A DNA stretch of 64,000 nt from Streptomyces torulosus (GTDB lineage Bacteria; Actinomycetota; Actinomycetes; Streptomycetales; Streptomycetaceae), in the NCBI RefSeq assembly GCF_001419765.1, contig NZ_LIRK01000191.1:1-64000 (forward strand), read 5' to 3'. A program made the translations under genes and the position numbers. Every line of letters begins with the position of its first letter. Positions within the stretch are counted from its first letter, which is position 1. Shown piece after piece: positions 50,405-58,678 of the stretch. Under the pieces are notes generated by a model. It made no database searches, was not told where the DNA came from, and was given only the letters and a program-made list of their open reading frames with translations.

Positions 50405-51523
50405 TCACGGTTGGAGGCTCGCGGCGAACTCAGCGCCCAAAATGTCCAGGCCTTTGCTTAGTTGGCTGCGATCGCCGCCGAAACCGAGCCGGACGCGGCA
50501 CGGGTGGTCGAATGCCCGGCCGGGGACGAGCAGTATGTTGCTGGTCTCTCCCAGCCGCCGGCAAAGGTCGGTTGTGTCCCGCCACGGGCGCAGTTGCGGG
50601 AACGCTGTCACTCCGCCGAGGGGCAGCGGGAGGTCGACATGATCCTCGTGCCGCGCGGCCCAGTCGGCCAACAGGCGTCGGTTCTCCCTGGCGTTCTCCA
50701 GCCTGGGAGCGATGAAGGCGTCTGCATGCTGTACGACGCGCAGCGCTATGTACTCGAGAAGGGGAGAGAGACTGAGGGTGATGCGGTCGCGCAGGTTGGT
50801 CATCGCCCGCAACAGCCCCGGGTCCGCCATGCACCACCCGAAACGCATGCCGGGTAGACCAAAAGCTTTTGAAAAGGTTCCGATCGACACAGTGCGCGGA
50901 TAGGTCAGTCCGGGGTCCGGCAGCGGTGCGTCATCGTAGACCAGGTCCGTGAAAGCGCCGTCCCACAGGAGATAGGCGCCAACATTGTCAGCAATCTCCA
51001 GCAGGCGATGGAAACCAGCAAGGTCGAGTGTCGCGCCGGTCGGGTTGTGTGGAAAGTTGACCACAATAACCTTGGTGCGCGCAGTGACGAGCCTCGCAAG
51101 TTCCTCCACGTCAGGCCGAAATTTGTCCTCCTCGCGCAGCCGCCAGCGCAGAACCTCGCACCCCATGGACTCTGCGACGGATACGTGCGAGTGGTAGGCC
51201 GGGTGCAGGGCGACGACTTGGTCACCTGGCTCAAGGAGGGTCTGGAGCGCGACGTAGATGGCCTCGCTGCCGCCGTGCGTAAGCATGACCCTGCCCGCGT
51301 CACCGTCCCCCCAGCGCGAGGCGATGGCCTCGCGCAGGTCGTCCCGACCCAGGCACGGACTGTCTCGGAAAACGATCTCGTCCAAATCGCCAGGCTCGAT
51401 GCCGGCGAGTTTGCGCACCTGTCCGAGCGAGTAGTCAAGAACCCCACTCGATCCGATGTCTATCGCAGCGTCATGATAGTGGTCGCGCATCCAGTCTTCG
51501 AGCAATGCCCCATCAAAATTCAT
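50405..51523 (-). CDS. VioD/OrfR-like capreomycidine synthase
   Basis: A 372-residue fold-type I PLP enzyme resembling VioD, which cyclises 3-hydroxyarginine to L-capreomycidine: LEDWMRDHYHDAAIDIGSSG, VVNFPHNPTGATLDL, and the PLP Lys in IGTFSKAFGLPGMRFGW. The segment LSLSPLLEYIALRVVQHADA followed by a GGVTAFPQL block also fits the VioD group better than ordinary aminotransferases. ATG 51523 follows GGAG on the minus strand. It is paired with the arginine hydroxylase gene immediately downstream, as in viomycin and streptothricin clusters. Confidence 0.88.
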   Translation of the reverse strand: MNFDGALLEDWMRDHYHDAAIDIGSSGVLDYSLGQVRKLAGIEPGDLDEIVFRDSPCLGRDDLREAIASRWGDGDAGRVMLTHGGSEAIYVALQTLLEPGDQVVALHPAYHSHVSVAESMGCEVLRWRLREEDKFRPDVEELARLVTARTKVIVVNFPHNPTGATLDLAGFHRLLEIADNVGAYLLWDGAFTDLVYDDAPLPDPGLTYPRTVSIGTFSKAFGLPGMRFGWCMADPGLLRAMTNLRDRITLSLSPLLEYIALRVVQHADAFIAPRLENARENRRLLADWAARHEDHVDLPLPLGGVTAFPQLRPWRDTTDLCRRLGETSNILLVPGRAFDHPCRVRLGFGGDRSQLSKGLDILGAEFAASLQP

Positions 51524-51819
51524 CGTTCTCCAGAACCTTATCCTCGCGACCCAAGAACAACGAAACGGCTCGTGGGGATGTCTGACTCTCGTGCTCAATG
51601 TGCTCGGCAGGAAACGAAATATCTCCCCGGTCGGTGATCAATCTCCCAGACCGAGGGTGCGAGGTCCTCTATGGAGCAATGTACGTCCTCTCTGATATGG
51701 GCAGTTGACAGATATTGCCCGCTGCGGGATCTGCATTGCTGCCCATGCGTCGATGAGTCGGGTGCCCCATCTGTCGATAACCGACATCGCGGAAGAAGAG
51801 GACTTCCGTTTGCTCTTCA
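51524..51819. other. Gene-free stretch upstream of the VioD-like gene
   Basis: About 300 nt of relatively AT-rich sequence between the VioD-like start and the IS701 remnant. It should carry the promoter for the minus-strand NRPS operon. AT-rich segments occur at 51608-51645, but no confident -35/-10 pair was found. Confidence 0.4.
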
Positions 51820-52195
51820 CCGCAGGGCTGTTGGCCTGGGCCCAGGGTGCCGCGGTGCGGCTTGAGCGCCACGACGTAGGGCAGGCCGGCCTCGCGTAGC
51901 GCGAGGTACCGGTCGTCGCTGACGGAGTAGGCGCAGTCGGCGACCACGGCCCGGCAGGCGAAGCCCGCCTCTTCGGCTCGGGCCGCGAGGGCGGCGGACA
52001 GTTGCGGCTTGATGCGGAAGGCCGGGTCGGACCGGCCGCGGGCGAAGTGGTGGGCGGGCGTGTACGGCTGTGCGTACAGCGGGTAGTACACGCGGTCGTC
52101 GGTCCACACCGTGGTCACCGTGACGATGCCGTTGTCGGCCTTGCCGTACCGGCCCAGCCACTGCCGGCCCACATGCGCGGTCGCCGTGGCTGCTG
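51820..52195 (-). pseudogene. IS701-family transposase remnant
   Basis: On the minus strand residues TATAHVGRQWLGRYGKADNG, then VWTDDRVYYPLYAQPYTPAH, and VVADCAYSVSDDRYLALREA match the central DDE region of IS701-type transposases. The N-terminal third with the first catalytic Asp and the C-terminal half are missing, and the open frame runs on into unrelated sequence. No inverted terminal repeats were recognised. It separates the VioD-like gene from the KS/reductase gene and probably marks a recombination point. Confidence 0.75.
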
Positions 52196-52283
52196 CGATT
52201 GACGTCAAGCACCGGGGGCTGTAGCGCGGGACGCGGAGCCGGGGACGGGGGATGACCCCCGGCCCCGCGTCCCGGGCGGCATG

Positions 52284-55200
52284 TCAGTGGTTGACGTGGC
52301 CGCCGGCCATGGGGCGCCCCGCTGTCATCAGGTTCTTCAGGTCCCGGGCGTACTTGGCGACGAGGTCGCGCGTGAGGCTCGGGATGTCCCCGTGCCCGGC
52401 GATGGCGCCGGCCCGGACGGCGGCGCGGAACCGGTCGGAGGGGATGACGGATCCGGGTACCGGGTCCTCGGGCTCCTGGTAGGCGTGCCGGATGGGCAGC
52501 GCCGCGTACTGCCGCTGTGCCTCGGGCAGGGCGCGCATCGCTGCCTCGAACCGCAGGTACCACTCGGCGTAGTCGTCCACCCGCTCGATGGCGTGGCCGT
52601 CCTGCGCGAGCCAGTCGACGATGGCGTCGAGGGAGACGCCGTCGTCGTGGGGGTTCACGAGGCTGAACGTCCGGTATTCGGAGGGGGCTTCAGAGATGCC
52701 GCGGCCCCCCAGCGCCACCATGGCGGTGGCGGTGAAGTCGACCGGCAGGCCGTCGTAGTGGGCGCGTTCGCCGTCCGCACGGTAGAAGCTGCGCGGCGCG
52801 ACCCCGGTGGCGAGCACGCTGAACAGGAGGCGGCTGAACACATCGGTGACGTTGAGCTGTCCGCCGTACCGGCTGTGCGCGAGGATCATGCTGGACCGGA
52901 AGGTCGTGACCGGCAGTCCGCACAGGTCGTGCGCCTCCCGCAGCAGCACTTCGCCGGCCCATTTACTGGTCGCGTACCCGTTGGCGTAGCCATCGTCGAC
53001 GTTCAGGGCCGGTATGGCGACACGGACGTCGGTGTCCTCGTCGAGGGCCGGCCGGCAGGAGTCGGCGACCCCGACGCTGGAGATGTAGGTGATCGGCTTC
53101 GCCCGGCGGGTGAGGGCCAGCCGGACGAGTTCGGCGGTGCCGACGACGTTGGCCTCGAAGAGGTGCGGGTACGGCAGGAGGTGGTTCACCAGCGCACCGG
53201 CGTGGACGATCAGGTCGACCTCGTCGGCCAGCCGGTCCCAGACCGCCTCGTCCAGGCCGAGCCGCGGATCCGCCATGTCACCCGCCACGACCTCGAGATG
53301 GACCGCGGCCAGTTCCTCGTACGTCCGCACCAGCTCCGGGTCGCCGCTGTCGAAGGCCGCGTCCAGCCGCTGCCGGGCCGCGGCGGCGTCCTTGCCGCGC
53401 ACCAGGGCGATCAGCCGGCCGCCGGCCGGCGCGAGGGTGCGCAGCCATTCCAGGGCGAGGAAGCGGCCGAGGTAGCCGTTCGCGCCGGTCAGCAGCACGG
53501 TGCGCGGCTCCCGCTCGGCGCGGGGCAGCGCGGGGGCGTCGGCGAGGAGGTGTGCGTCGAGGAACTTGTCGAGAGTGAGGTCCTTCGCGTGAACCTCGGT
53601 CACGCCCTCGCCGTGCACCGAGGCGAAGGTGGGCCGCCGCACGGCCGTACCTCGGCGAGCAGGGTGCCCGGCGCCCTCGCCGCCTTCCTTGATCCCCACG
53701 ATGCGGATCGTCATCTCCTTGAGCGTCACCGGTTCCAGGAACAGTTCGATCGGTACGTCGATGGCCAGCTCGTCGCGGAGCCGTCCGGCCAGATGCACGG
53801 ACGTCAGCGAGTCGCCGCCCGCCTCGAGGTACGTCTTCCCCAGACCGGCGGGGCCGTCGAGGTCCAGCGCCTCGATCACCAACTCGGCGACCCAGGACTC
53901 TAGTTCGCTCCCCAGTGCGGGTGCCGCACTCTCGGCCGGCGTCTGAGCGGCCGGGCCGCGCAGCGTCAGGGCGCCGTAGCTCTCGCCCGCGAACGGGTAC
54001 GACGGGAGCCGTACCCGGCGCACCTCGCCGTCGAGCGTCGGCCAGGTCACCTCCTCGCCGCGCAGCCACGCCTCCCCCGACGGGTCCCGCACCGGATCCG
54101 GGTGGCCCTCGGCCAGTGCCATGAGCTTGTCCGACGCCTCCAGCACGCCGGCGGCGACCACGTAGGCACGCACGGGCATCCCGACCCGGCCGGTGCGCAG
54201 GGTGTGCGCGACATCGGCGATGGCGGGGGCGTCGGCCTCGCGCAGACGTGCCGCCAACCGCGATGCCACGAGAGCGAGTTGATGCTCGGTGCGGGCCGAC
54301 AGCGGCAGGACCGTCGGGCGGGCGCCGGCCTTCGCGCGCGGCTCGCGTGCCGGTGCCTCCTGCACCACCACGTGCACATTCGTGCCGCCCATGCCGACCG
54401 ACGTCACGCCGGCCAGCCGGGGCAGGTCCGGCCTGCGCGGCCAGTGACGGGTCTCGGTCACCAGCCGCAGCGGCGAGTCCCGCAGGGCGGCGACCGGGCT
54501 CGTGACGTTCACCGTCGGGGCCAGGGTGGCGTGCTCCAGCATCAGGACCGTCTTGATCAGCGCCGCCACACCGGCCGCCGTGTCGGCGTGCCCGATGTTC
54601 GACTTCACCGAACCGAGCGCGATGCCGACGCCGCCGTCGCCGTCGAGGCCGGCTCGGGCGGTGAACGCCGCGCTCGCCGCCTCCAGTTCGATCCGGTCGC
54701 CCAGCTCGGTCCCGGTCCCGTGCGCCTCCAGGTACTGCGCCGCCGACGGCTCCAGCCCCGCCGCCGTCCACGCCTCGGTGATCGCGGCCGTCTGCCGGTT
54801 CACGCCCGGAGCGGTGAAGCCGACCTTGCCGGCCCCGTCGTTGGTGACGGCCGTGCCCCGGATCACCGCGCGCACCGGGTCGCCGTCGGCGAGCGCGTCC
54901 TCCAGCCGCCGCAGCACCAGCACGCCCACCCCGCTGCCCGGCACCGTGCCGGCCGCCTTCTCGTCGAAGGGGCGGCAGCGGCCGTCGGGGGAGGAGGTCC
55001 CGCCCTGGTAGTAGACATAGCCCTCTTTGCGCACGGTGCCGATGGCGACGCCGCCCGCCAGCGCGGTGTCGCACTCGCCGAGCAGCAGGGCCTGGACGGC
55101 AAGATGGACCGCCGTCAGCGAGGTCGAGCAGGCCGTCTGGACCATCATGCTCGGCCCGTCCAGGCCCAGCCGGTAAGAGATCCAGGGCGCCAGGAACTCG

Positions 55201-56147
55201 CGGTCGGTGAGGATACGCATCTGGAGCGCGCCGATCGACGCGGCGAGCGCCGGGTCCATCTCGGCGGCCAGCGCGTGGTCCGTCGAGCTGCCGCCCATGT
55301 AGACGCCGGTGCGGGGCGGTGCGTTCAGCGGGGCGTACCCGGCGTCCTCCAGCGCCGACCAGGCGGTCTCCAGGAGCACCCGGTGCTGCGGGTCCAGGGC
55401 GGCCGCCTCGGTGCGGTTGAAGCCGAAGAGCTCGGCCTCGAAGCGGTCCGCGTCGGCGAGATGCCCCGCCACCGGGACGAACGCGGGATTGCGCAGCTCG
55501 GCCGGGTCGGCCCCGTCGGCGAGCAGTTCCTTCTCGGTGAACTCGGACAGCGAGCAGACGCCGTCGCGCAGGTTGGCCCAGTAGGCGTCGAGGTCGGGGG
55601 CGCCGGGGAAGCGTCCGCTCATCCCCACGACGGCCACCGTTTGCTCAAGGTCGTGCTGTGCGGCTTCCTCGGTCGTCATCGCGTCGTGCCCTTCCTGGAA
55701 CGGAGCTTGTGCAGTGCGGCCCGGCGGTCGCTGCCGCGCCGGGCCGGTCGGTCTGGGTGATGAAGTCCTGGTACTCCGGGTGTTCTGGAGCGCCGCGAGG
55801 ACGGCCGGCAGCCTTATCGAATTGCCGCCCAAGTCGAAGAAGTTGTCGTGGAAGCCGACTCGGTCCAGGGTCAGCAGCTGCTGCCACACCCGGGCCACGC
55901 GCCGCTCGGCCGCGCTGTCCGGGGCGGTGTACGACCGGCTCAGCCCGGGGCGGAGAACGATGGCCGACGGTATCTTGTGCGCGGGCACGGAACCAGAAAG
56001 CCCCAAGTCGTTCTCGGCCTCGGCGGGCGGTGGGTAGCTGGCTGCGTTGCGGGTTCCCGAAGCGAATGGATGCGCCACTCGGGTGCCGCGCGCCTGGAAG
56101 ACGGGATGATTGAGGTCGCGCCGGAACCAGGGCAACTCCACCGTCAC
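52284..56147 (-). CDS. Hybrid T-KS-T-thioester reductase megasynthase protein
   Basis: A 1287-residue open frame. Domains: carrier (75-125, FFDLGGNSIRL); ketosynthase (168-590) with catalytic Cys in QTACSTSLTAVH, His in EAHGTGTELGD and NIGHADTAAG; a KS-linker/AT-docking-like region (600-735) with no acyltransferase; carrier (745-825, EAGGDSLTSVH); thioester reductase (865-1240) with NADPH motif TGANGYLGRF and catalytic YATSK. It would extend with an acyl unit loaded in trans and release product reductively. GTG 56147 overlaps the previous stop (GTGA). A second start, ATG 55679 with a good GGAAGG site, would give KS-T-reductase only (1131 residues). Confidence 0.88.
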   Translation of the reverse strand: MTVELPWFRRDLNHPVFQARGTRVAHPFASGTRNAASYPPPAEAENDLGLSGSVPAHKIPSAIVLRPGLSRSYTAPDSAAERRVARVWQQLLTLDRVGFHDNFFDLGGNSIRLPAVLAALQNTRSTRTSSPRPTGPARQRPPGRTAQAPFQEGHDAMTTEEAAQHDLEQTVAVVGMSGRFPGAPDLDAYWANLRDGVCSLSEFTEKELLADGADPAELRNPAFVPVAGHLADADRFEAELFGFNRTEAAALDPQHRVLLETAWSALEDAGYAPLNAPPRTGVYMGGSSTDHALAAEMDPALAASIGALQMRILTDREFLAPWISYRLGLDGPSMMVQTACSTSLTAVHLAVQALLLGECDTALAGGVAIGTVRKEGYVYYQGGTSSPDGRCRPFDEKAAGTVPGSGVGVLVLRRLEDALADGDPVRAVIRGTAVTNDGAGKVGFTAPGVNRQTAAITEAWTAAGLEPSAAQYLEAHGTGTELGDRIELEAASAAFTARAGLDGDGGVGIALGSVKSNIGHADTAAGVAALIKTVLMLEHATLAPTVNVTSPVAALRDSPLRLVTETRHWPRRPDLPRLAGVTSVGMGGTNVHVVVQEAPAREPRAKAGARPTVLPLSARTEHQLALVASRLAARLREADAPAIADVAHTLRTGRVGMPVRAYVVAAGVLEASDKLMALAEGHPDPVRDPSGEAWLRGEEVTWPTLDGEVRRVRLPSYPFAGESYGALTLRGPAAQTPAESAAPALGSELESWVAELVIEALDLDGPAGLGKTYLEAGGDSLTSVHLAGRLRDELAIDVPIELFLEPVTLKEMTIRIVGIKEGGEGAGHPARRGTAVRRPTFASVHGEGVTEVHAKDLTLDKFLDAHLLADAPALPRAEREPRTVLLTGANGYLGRFLALEWLRTLAPAGGRLIALVRGKDAAAARQRLDAAFDSGDPELVRTYEELAAVHLEVVAGDMADPRLGLDEAVWDRLADEVDLIVHAGALVNHLLPYPHLFEANVVGTAELVRLALTRRAKPITYISSVGVADSCRPALDEDTDVRVAIPALNVDDGYANGYATSKWAGEVLLREAHDLCGLPVTTFRSSMILAHSRYGGQLNVTDVFSRLLFSVLATGVAPRSFYRADGERAHYDGLPVDFTATAMVALGGRGISEAPSEYRTFSLVNPHDDGVSLDAIVDWLAQDGHAIERVDDYAEWYLRFEAAMRALPEAQRQYAALPIRHAYQEPEDPVPGSVIPSDRFRAAVRAGAIAGHGDIPSLTRDLVAKYARDLKNLMTAGRPMAGGHVNH

Positions 56148-58036
56148 CGCCGTTCCCCACCCTCCAAACGCTGGCGCCGTGCTCGCAGCGCGCGAGCGCG
56201 CCTGTCCGATGCCGCTCGCCCGACCACAGCCGAACCATCGTCCGAGGGCACGCCGTCACGGATCAGCGTTGCCTGCGCCGCCACCGTGGTATGCGAGAAC
56301 AGAGCAACAACCGAGAGCCGAACTCCCGTATGCCGATCAAGGGCGTTCTGAAGCTCGAAGAGCTTGAGCGAGTGGCCCCCCAGATCGAAGAAATTCACCT
56401 CGATCGGAACGTCTTTCCGCTTCAGTACCTCGGCCCACGCGGCGGACACCCGTCCAGTCGTGTCGTCCGTGGGGGCGGCGGCTACATCCTCTGCCTGGGA
56501 GTCCGGATAGGTTTCTGCCAGAGCAGTAAGGCGTTTTCGGTCGATTTTTCCGTTGACAGTCACAGGAAACCGATCAAGCACGTGAATCCAGTTCGGAACC
56601 ATGGCTTGCGGCAGCCTGCGGGCCACATGCTCGCGGATTGGTTCTGGAGAAATGTCAGGAGGCGACAGGACGAACCCGACAAGCTGGGTCCGCTCCGCGT
56701 TCGTCACCACGACGGCGTCGCTGACCCCTGGTGCAGTACGCAGATGAGCCTCGACTGCGCCGAGCTCGATCCGATGACCACGGATCTTGACTTGTTGATC
56801 GCGGCGGCCGAGGAATTCCAGCTCACCATCGTCGTTCCACCGGGCGAGGTCCCCCGTGCGGTACATCTTGGCGCCCTCGACGTCGGTGAAAGGGTCGCCG
56901 ATGAAAGCCTGGGCAGTCGCTTCAGGGCGGCCGAAGTATCCTCGAGCCACCCCTGCGCCGCCGATGAACAACTCGCCGCTTACACCGCGTGGGACCGGCT
57001 CCAGCTCCTCATCCAGCACGTACAGGCGGACACCAGGCACCGGCCCGCCGATGGATATCGGTCCAGGGGCCTCATAACGGCGGAAGCTGGCCCACACAGT
57101 GGCCTCGGTCGGGCCGTACTCATTGACCAGGGCGACTCGGCGGCCGAGCAAGGCGAAATGGCGTTCCACCAATGCCTCGGCTGGCGACTCGCCGGCCACG
57201 ATCACCGTATCCAGCGCATCCAGCCGCCTGCCCTGCCGTGTCGCCGCGTCCAGCAGTGCGCTGTAGAGGAGCGGTACACAGAGCAGCCGGGTCACTTGCC
57301 AGCGTTCCACCAGGCCGGCCAGCCGCTCAGGATCGCGGATTTCATCAGATGCGGCTACGACCAAGCATCCCCCCGCGGTCAAGGTCCCCCACACCCCGGC
57401 AACCGAGGAATCGAAGGCCAAGGGGGACACAAGCAAGAAGACTGGAGCGCCGGGATACACCGCGCGGCGTGCCCAAGTGGAAGCGGCCAGCTGGCCGTGC
57501 TCGACCAGGACGCCCTTGGGCTCGCCCGTGCTGCCCGAGGTGTAGATGATGTAAGCGGCGTCATTGGGTGTCACCGCGACTGCCGCCGCCGTGGTCTCTT
57601 CTCCTTCTCGGGCGTCCTCCGCTCGAATGACCGGGCATGTGAGCGTGGGCAGTCGGCCAGACGTGCCGTCTGCGACGATCACGGCAGACACGCCCGCGTC
57701 AGCGAACACATCAGCGATCCGCTGATCAGGGTGGGCCGGGTCTGCCGGGACGTACGCGGCACCGGCGTACAGGATTCCGAGCGCGGCGGCAATCATCGCG
57801 TTCGAAGGTTCAACGAGCACACCGATTCGCTCGCCTCTGCCCGCACCTGCCGCACGGACAGACGCCGCGATGCGCCTGGCCCAAGCGTCGAGCTCGCCGT
57901 AGCTCAGCTCGGTGCCCCCGCTCCGAACGGCGACCCTCAGCGGATCACTGCCGGCTATCCGGGCCACGACTGCATGGACTGGGCTGAGCTCCTCGTGTGG
58001 AGCGTTCGACACAAAGTTCTGTTCTGGCAAGGTCAT
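56144..58036 (-). CDS. NRPS A-T didomain (probable loading unit)
   Basis: A 630-residue adenylation-carrier protein with IIYTSGSTGEPKGV (A3), NEYGPTEATVWAS (A5), YRTGDLARW (A7), VNGKIDRKR (A10) and carrier DLGGHSLKLFE. Aligned pocket residues read D-S-G-L-I-A-E-V-W-K. Asp235 is kept, so an alpha-amino acid is likely, but I cannot match the code to a known substrate. Lacking a C domain and leading the operon, it may be the starter unit. ATG 58036 is preferred over GTG 58048 since GGGA precedes it. Its stop overlaps the next gene's GTG. Confidence 0.9.
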   Translation of the reverse strand: MTLPEQNFVSNAPHEELSPVHAVVARIAGSDPLRVAVRSGGTELSYGELDAWARRIAASVRAAGAGRGERIGVLVEPSNAMIAAALGILYAGAAYVPADPAHPDQRIADVFADAGVSAVIVADGTSGRLPTLTCPVIRAEDAREGEETTAAAVAVTPNDAAYIIYTSGSTGEPKGVLVEHGQLAASTWARRAVYPGAPVFLLVSPLAFDSSVAGVWGTLTAGGCLVVAASDEIRDPERLAGLVERWQVTRLLCVPLLYSALLDAATRQGRRLDALDTVIVAGESPAEALVERHFALLGRRVALVNEYGPTEATVWASFRRYEAPGPISIGGPVPGVRLYVLDEELEPVPRGVSGELFIGGAGVARGYFGRPEATAQAFIGDPFTDVEGAKMYRTGDLARWNDDGELEFLGRRDQQVKIRGHRIELGAVEAHLRTAPGVSDAVVVTNAERTQLVGFVLSPPDISPEPIREHVARRLPQAMVPNWIHVLDRFPVTVNGKIDRKRLTALAETYPDSQAEDVAAAPTDDTTGRVSAAWAEVLKRKDVPIEVNFFDLGGHSLKLFELQNALDRHTGVRLSVVALFSHTTVAAQATLIRDGVPSDDGSAVVGRAASDRRARALRARRQRLEGGERR

Positions 58037-58678
58037 CAAAATTCCCACACTAATTCGCGGCTGATGCTGCTCGGTTCATGGCGTGCCAACAGGCCAAGGA
58101 CGACCTCGGCTTACCGCCCCAGCGTGCGAGCGGCCGTCGGAGTCGTCATGGAGATCGGTGTGTCCAAGCAGTACTACCGGTATCAACTCCCGAAAACAGC
58201 CTGCGTTCCTACGGACAGGAGTGGTGGGCGAACATGAGCAGTACACGCTCATCGGACGGTTACTGAACTCCGCCCAGACGGGAGAGGATTCACTCTGGCA
58301 TCCGTTCACCCCAGCGTCAATGCCGCAAGAAGGGCCGGCGAGGCGGCCCGCAATATGTGTCCAGAAGAGCGCAATAACTGTCAACCGTGCTTTGCTGGCG
58401 ACGCTTGACGCCAGCTCGCGGACATCGCTAGCCTGCTCGATATTCCATCACGGGTGCAGTGCTTAAATCCCGTAGATTATTCATAATCCGGCGGTCCGTA
58501 AAGGGAGGATCCGGCGTACGAGCAAGAAGGATATGCGGCCGCTGAGTTTGCGTAGATACCTGACGGCTGCAGTATTCGACGCGGAGTCAACAATGAAGGC
58601 CGACTCCTATCGATCTGTATCCCCCACTAGAAGCCCCGGGTTTCGACTTCTTCGATGCGGTGGACTGGAGGATCTTCC
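58037..58678. other. 642-nt divergent intergenic region between the A-T gene and the P450 gene
   Basis: Contains divergent promoters. It also includes a possible 29-codon plus-strand ORF (58148-58237) rich in Tyr. AT-rich stretches lie at 58361-58385 and 58471-58500. No RNA gene was recognised. Confidence 0.5.
58405..58434 (+). promoter_or_regulatory. Candidate promoter for the P450 gene
   Basis: TTGACG (58405-58410) and TAGCCT (58429-58434) are spaced by 18 nt, a good match to a housekeeping promoter, about 245 nt before the P450 start. A second AT-rich segment, TTATTCATAAT, lies near 58477-58487. Confidence 0.4.

Noticed and set aside
58076..58384. A 102-residue minus-strand ORF upstream of the A-T gene
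   Set aside because: No recognisable motif, no good ribosome site, and it competes with likely promoter sequence.
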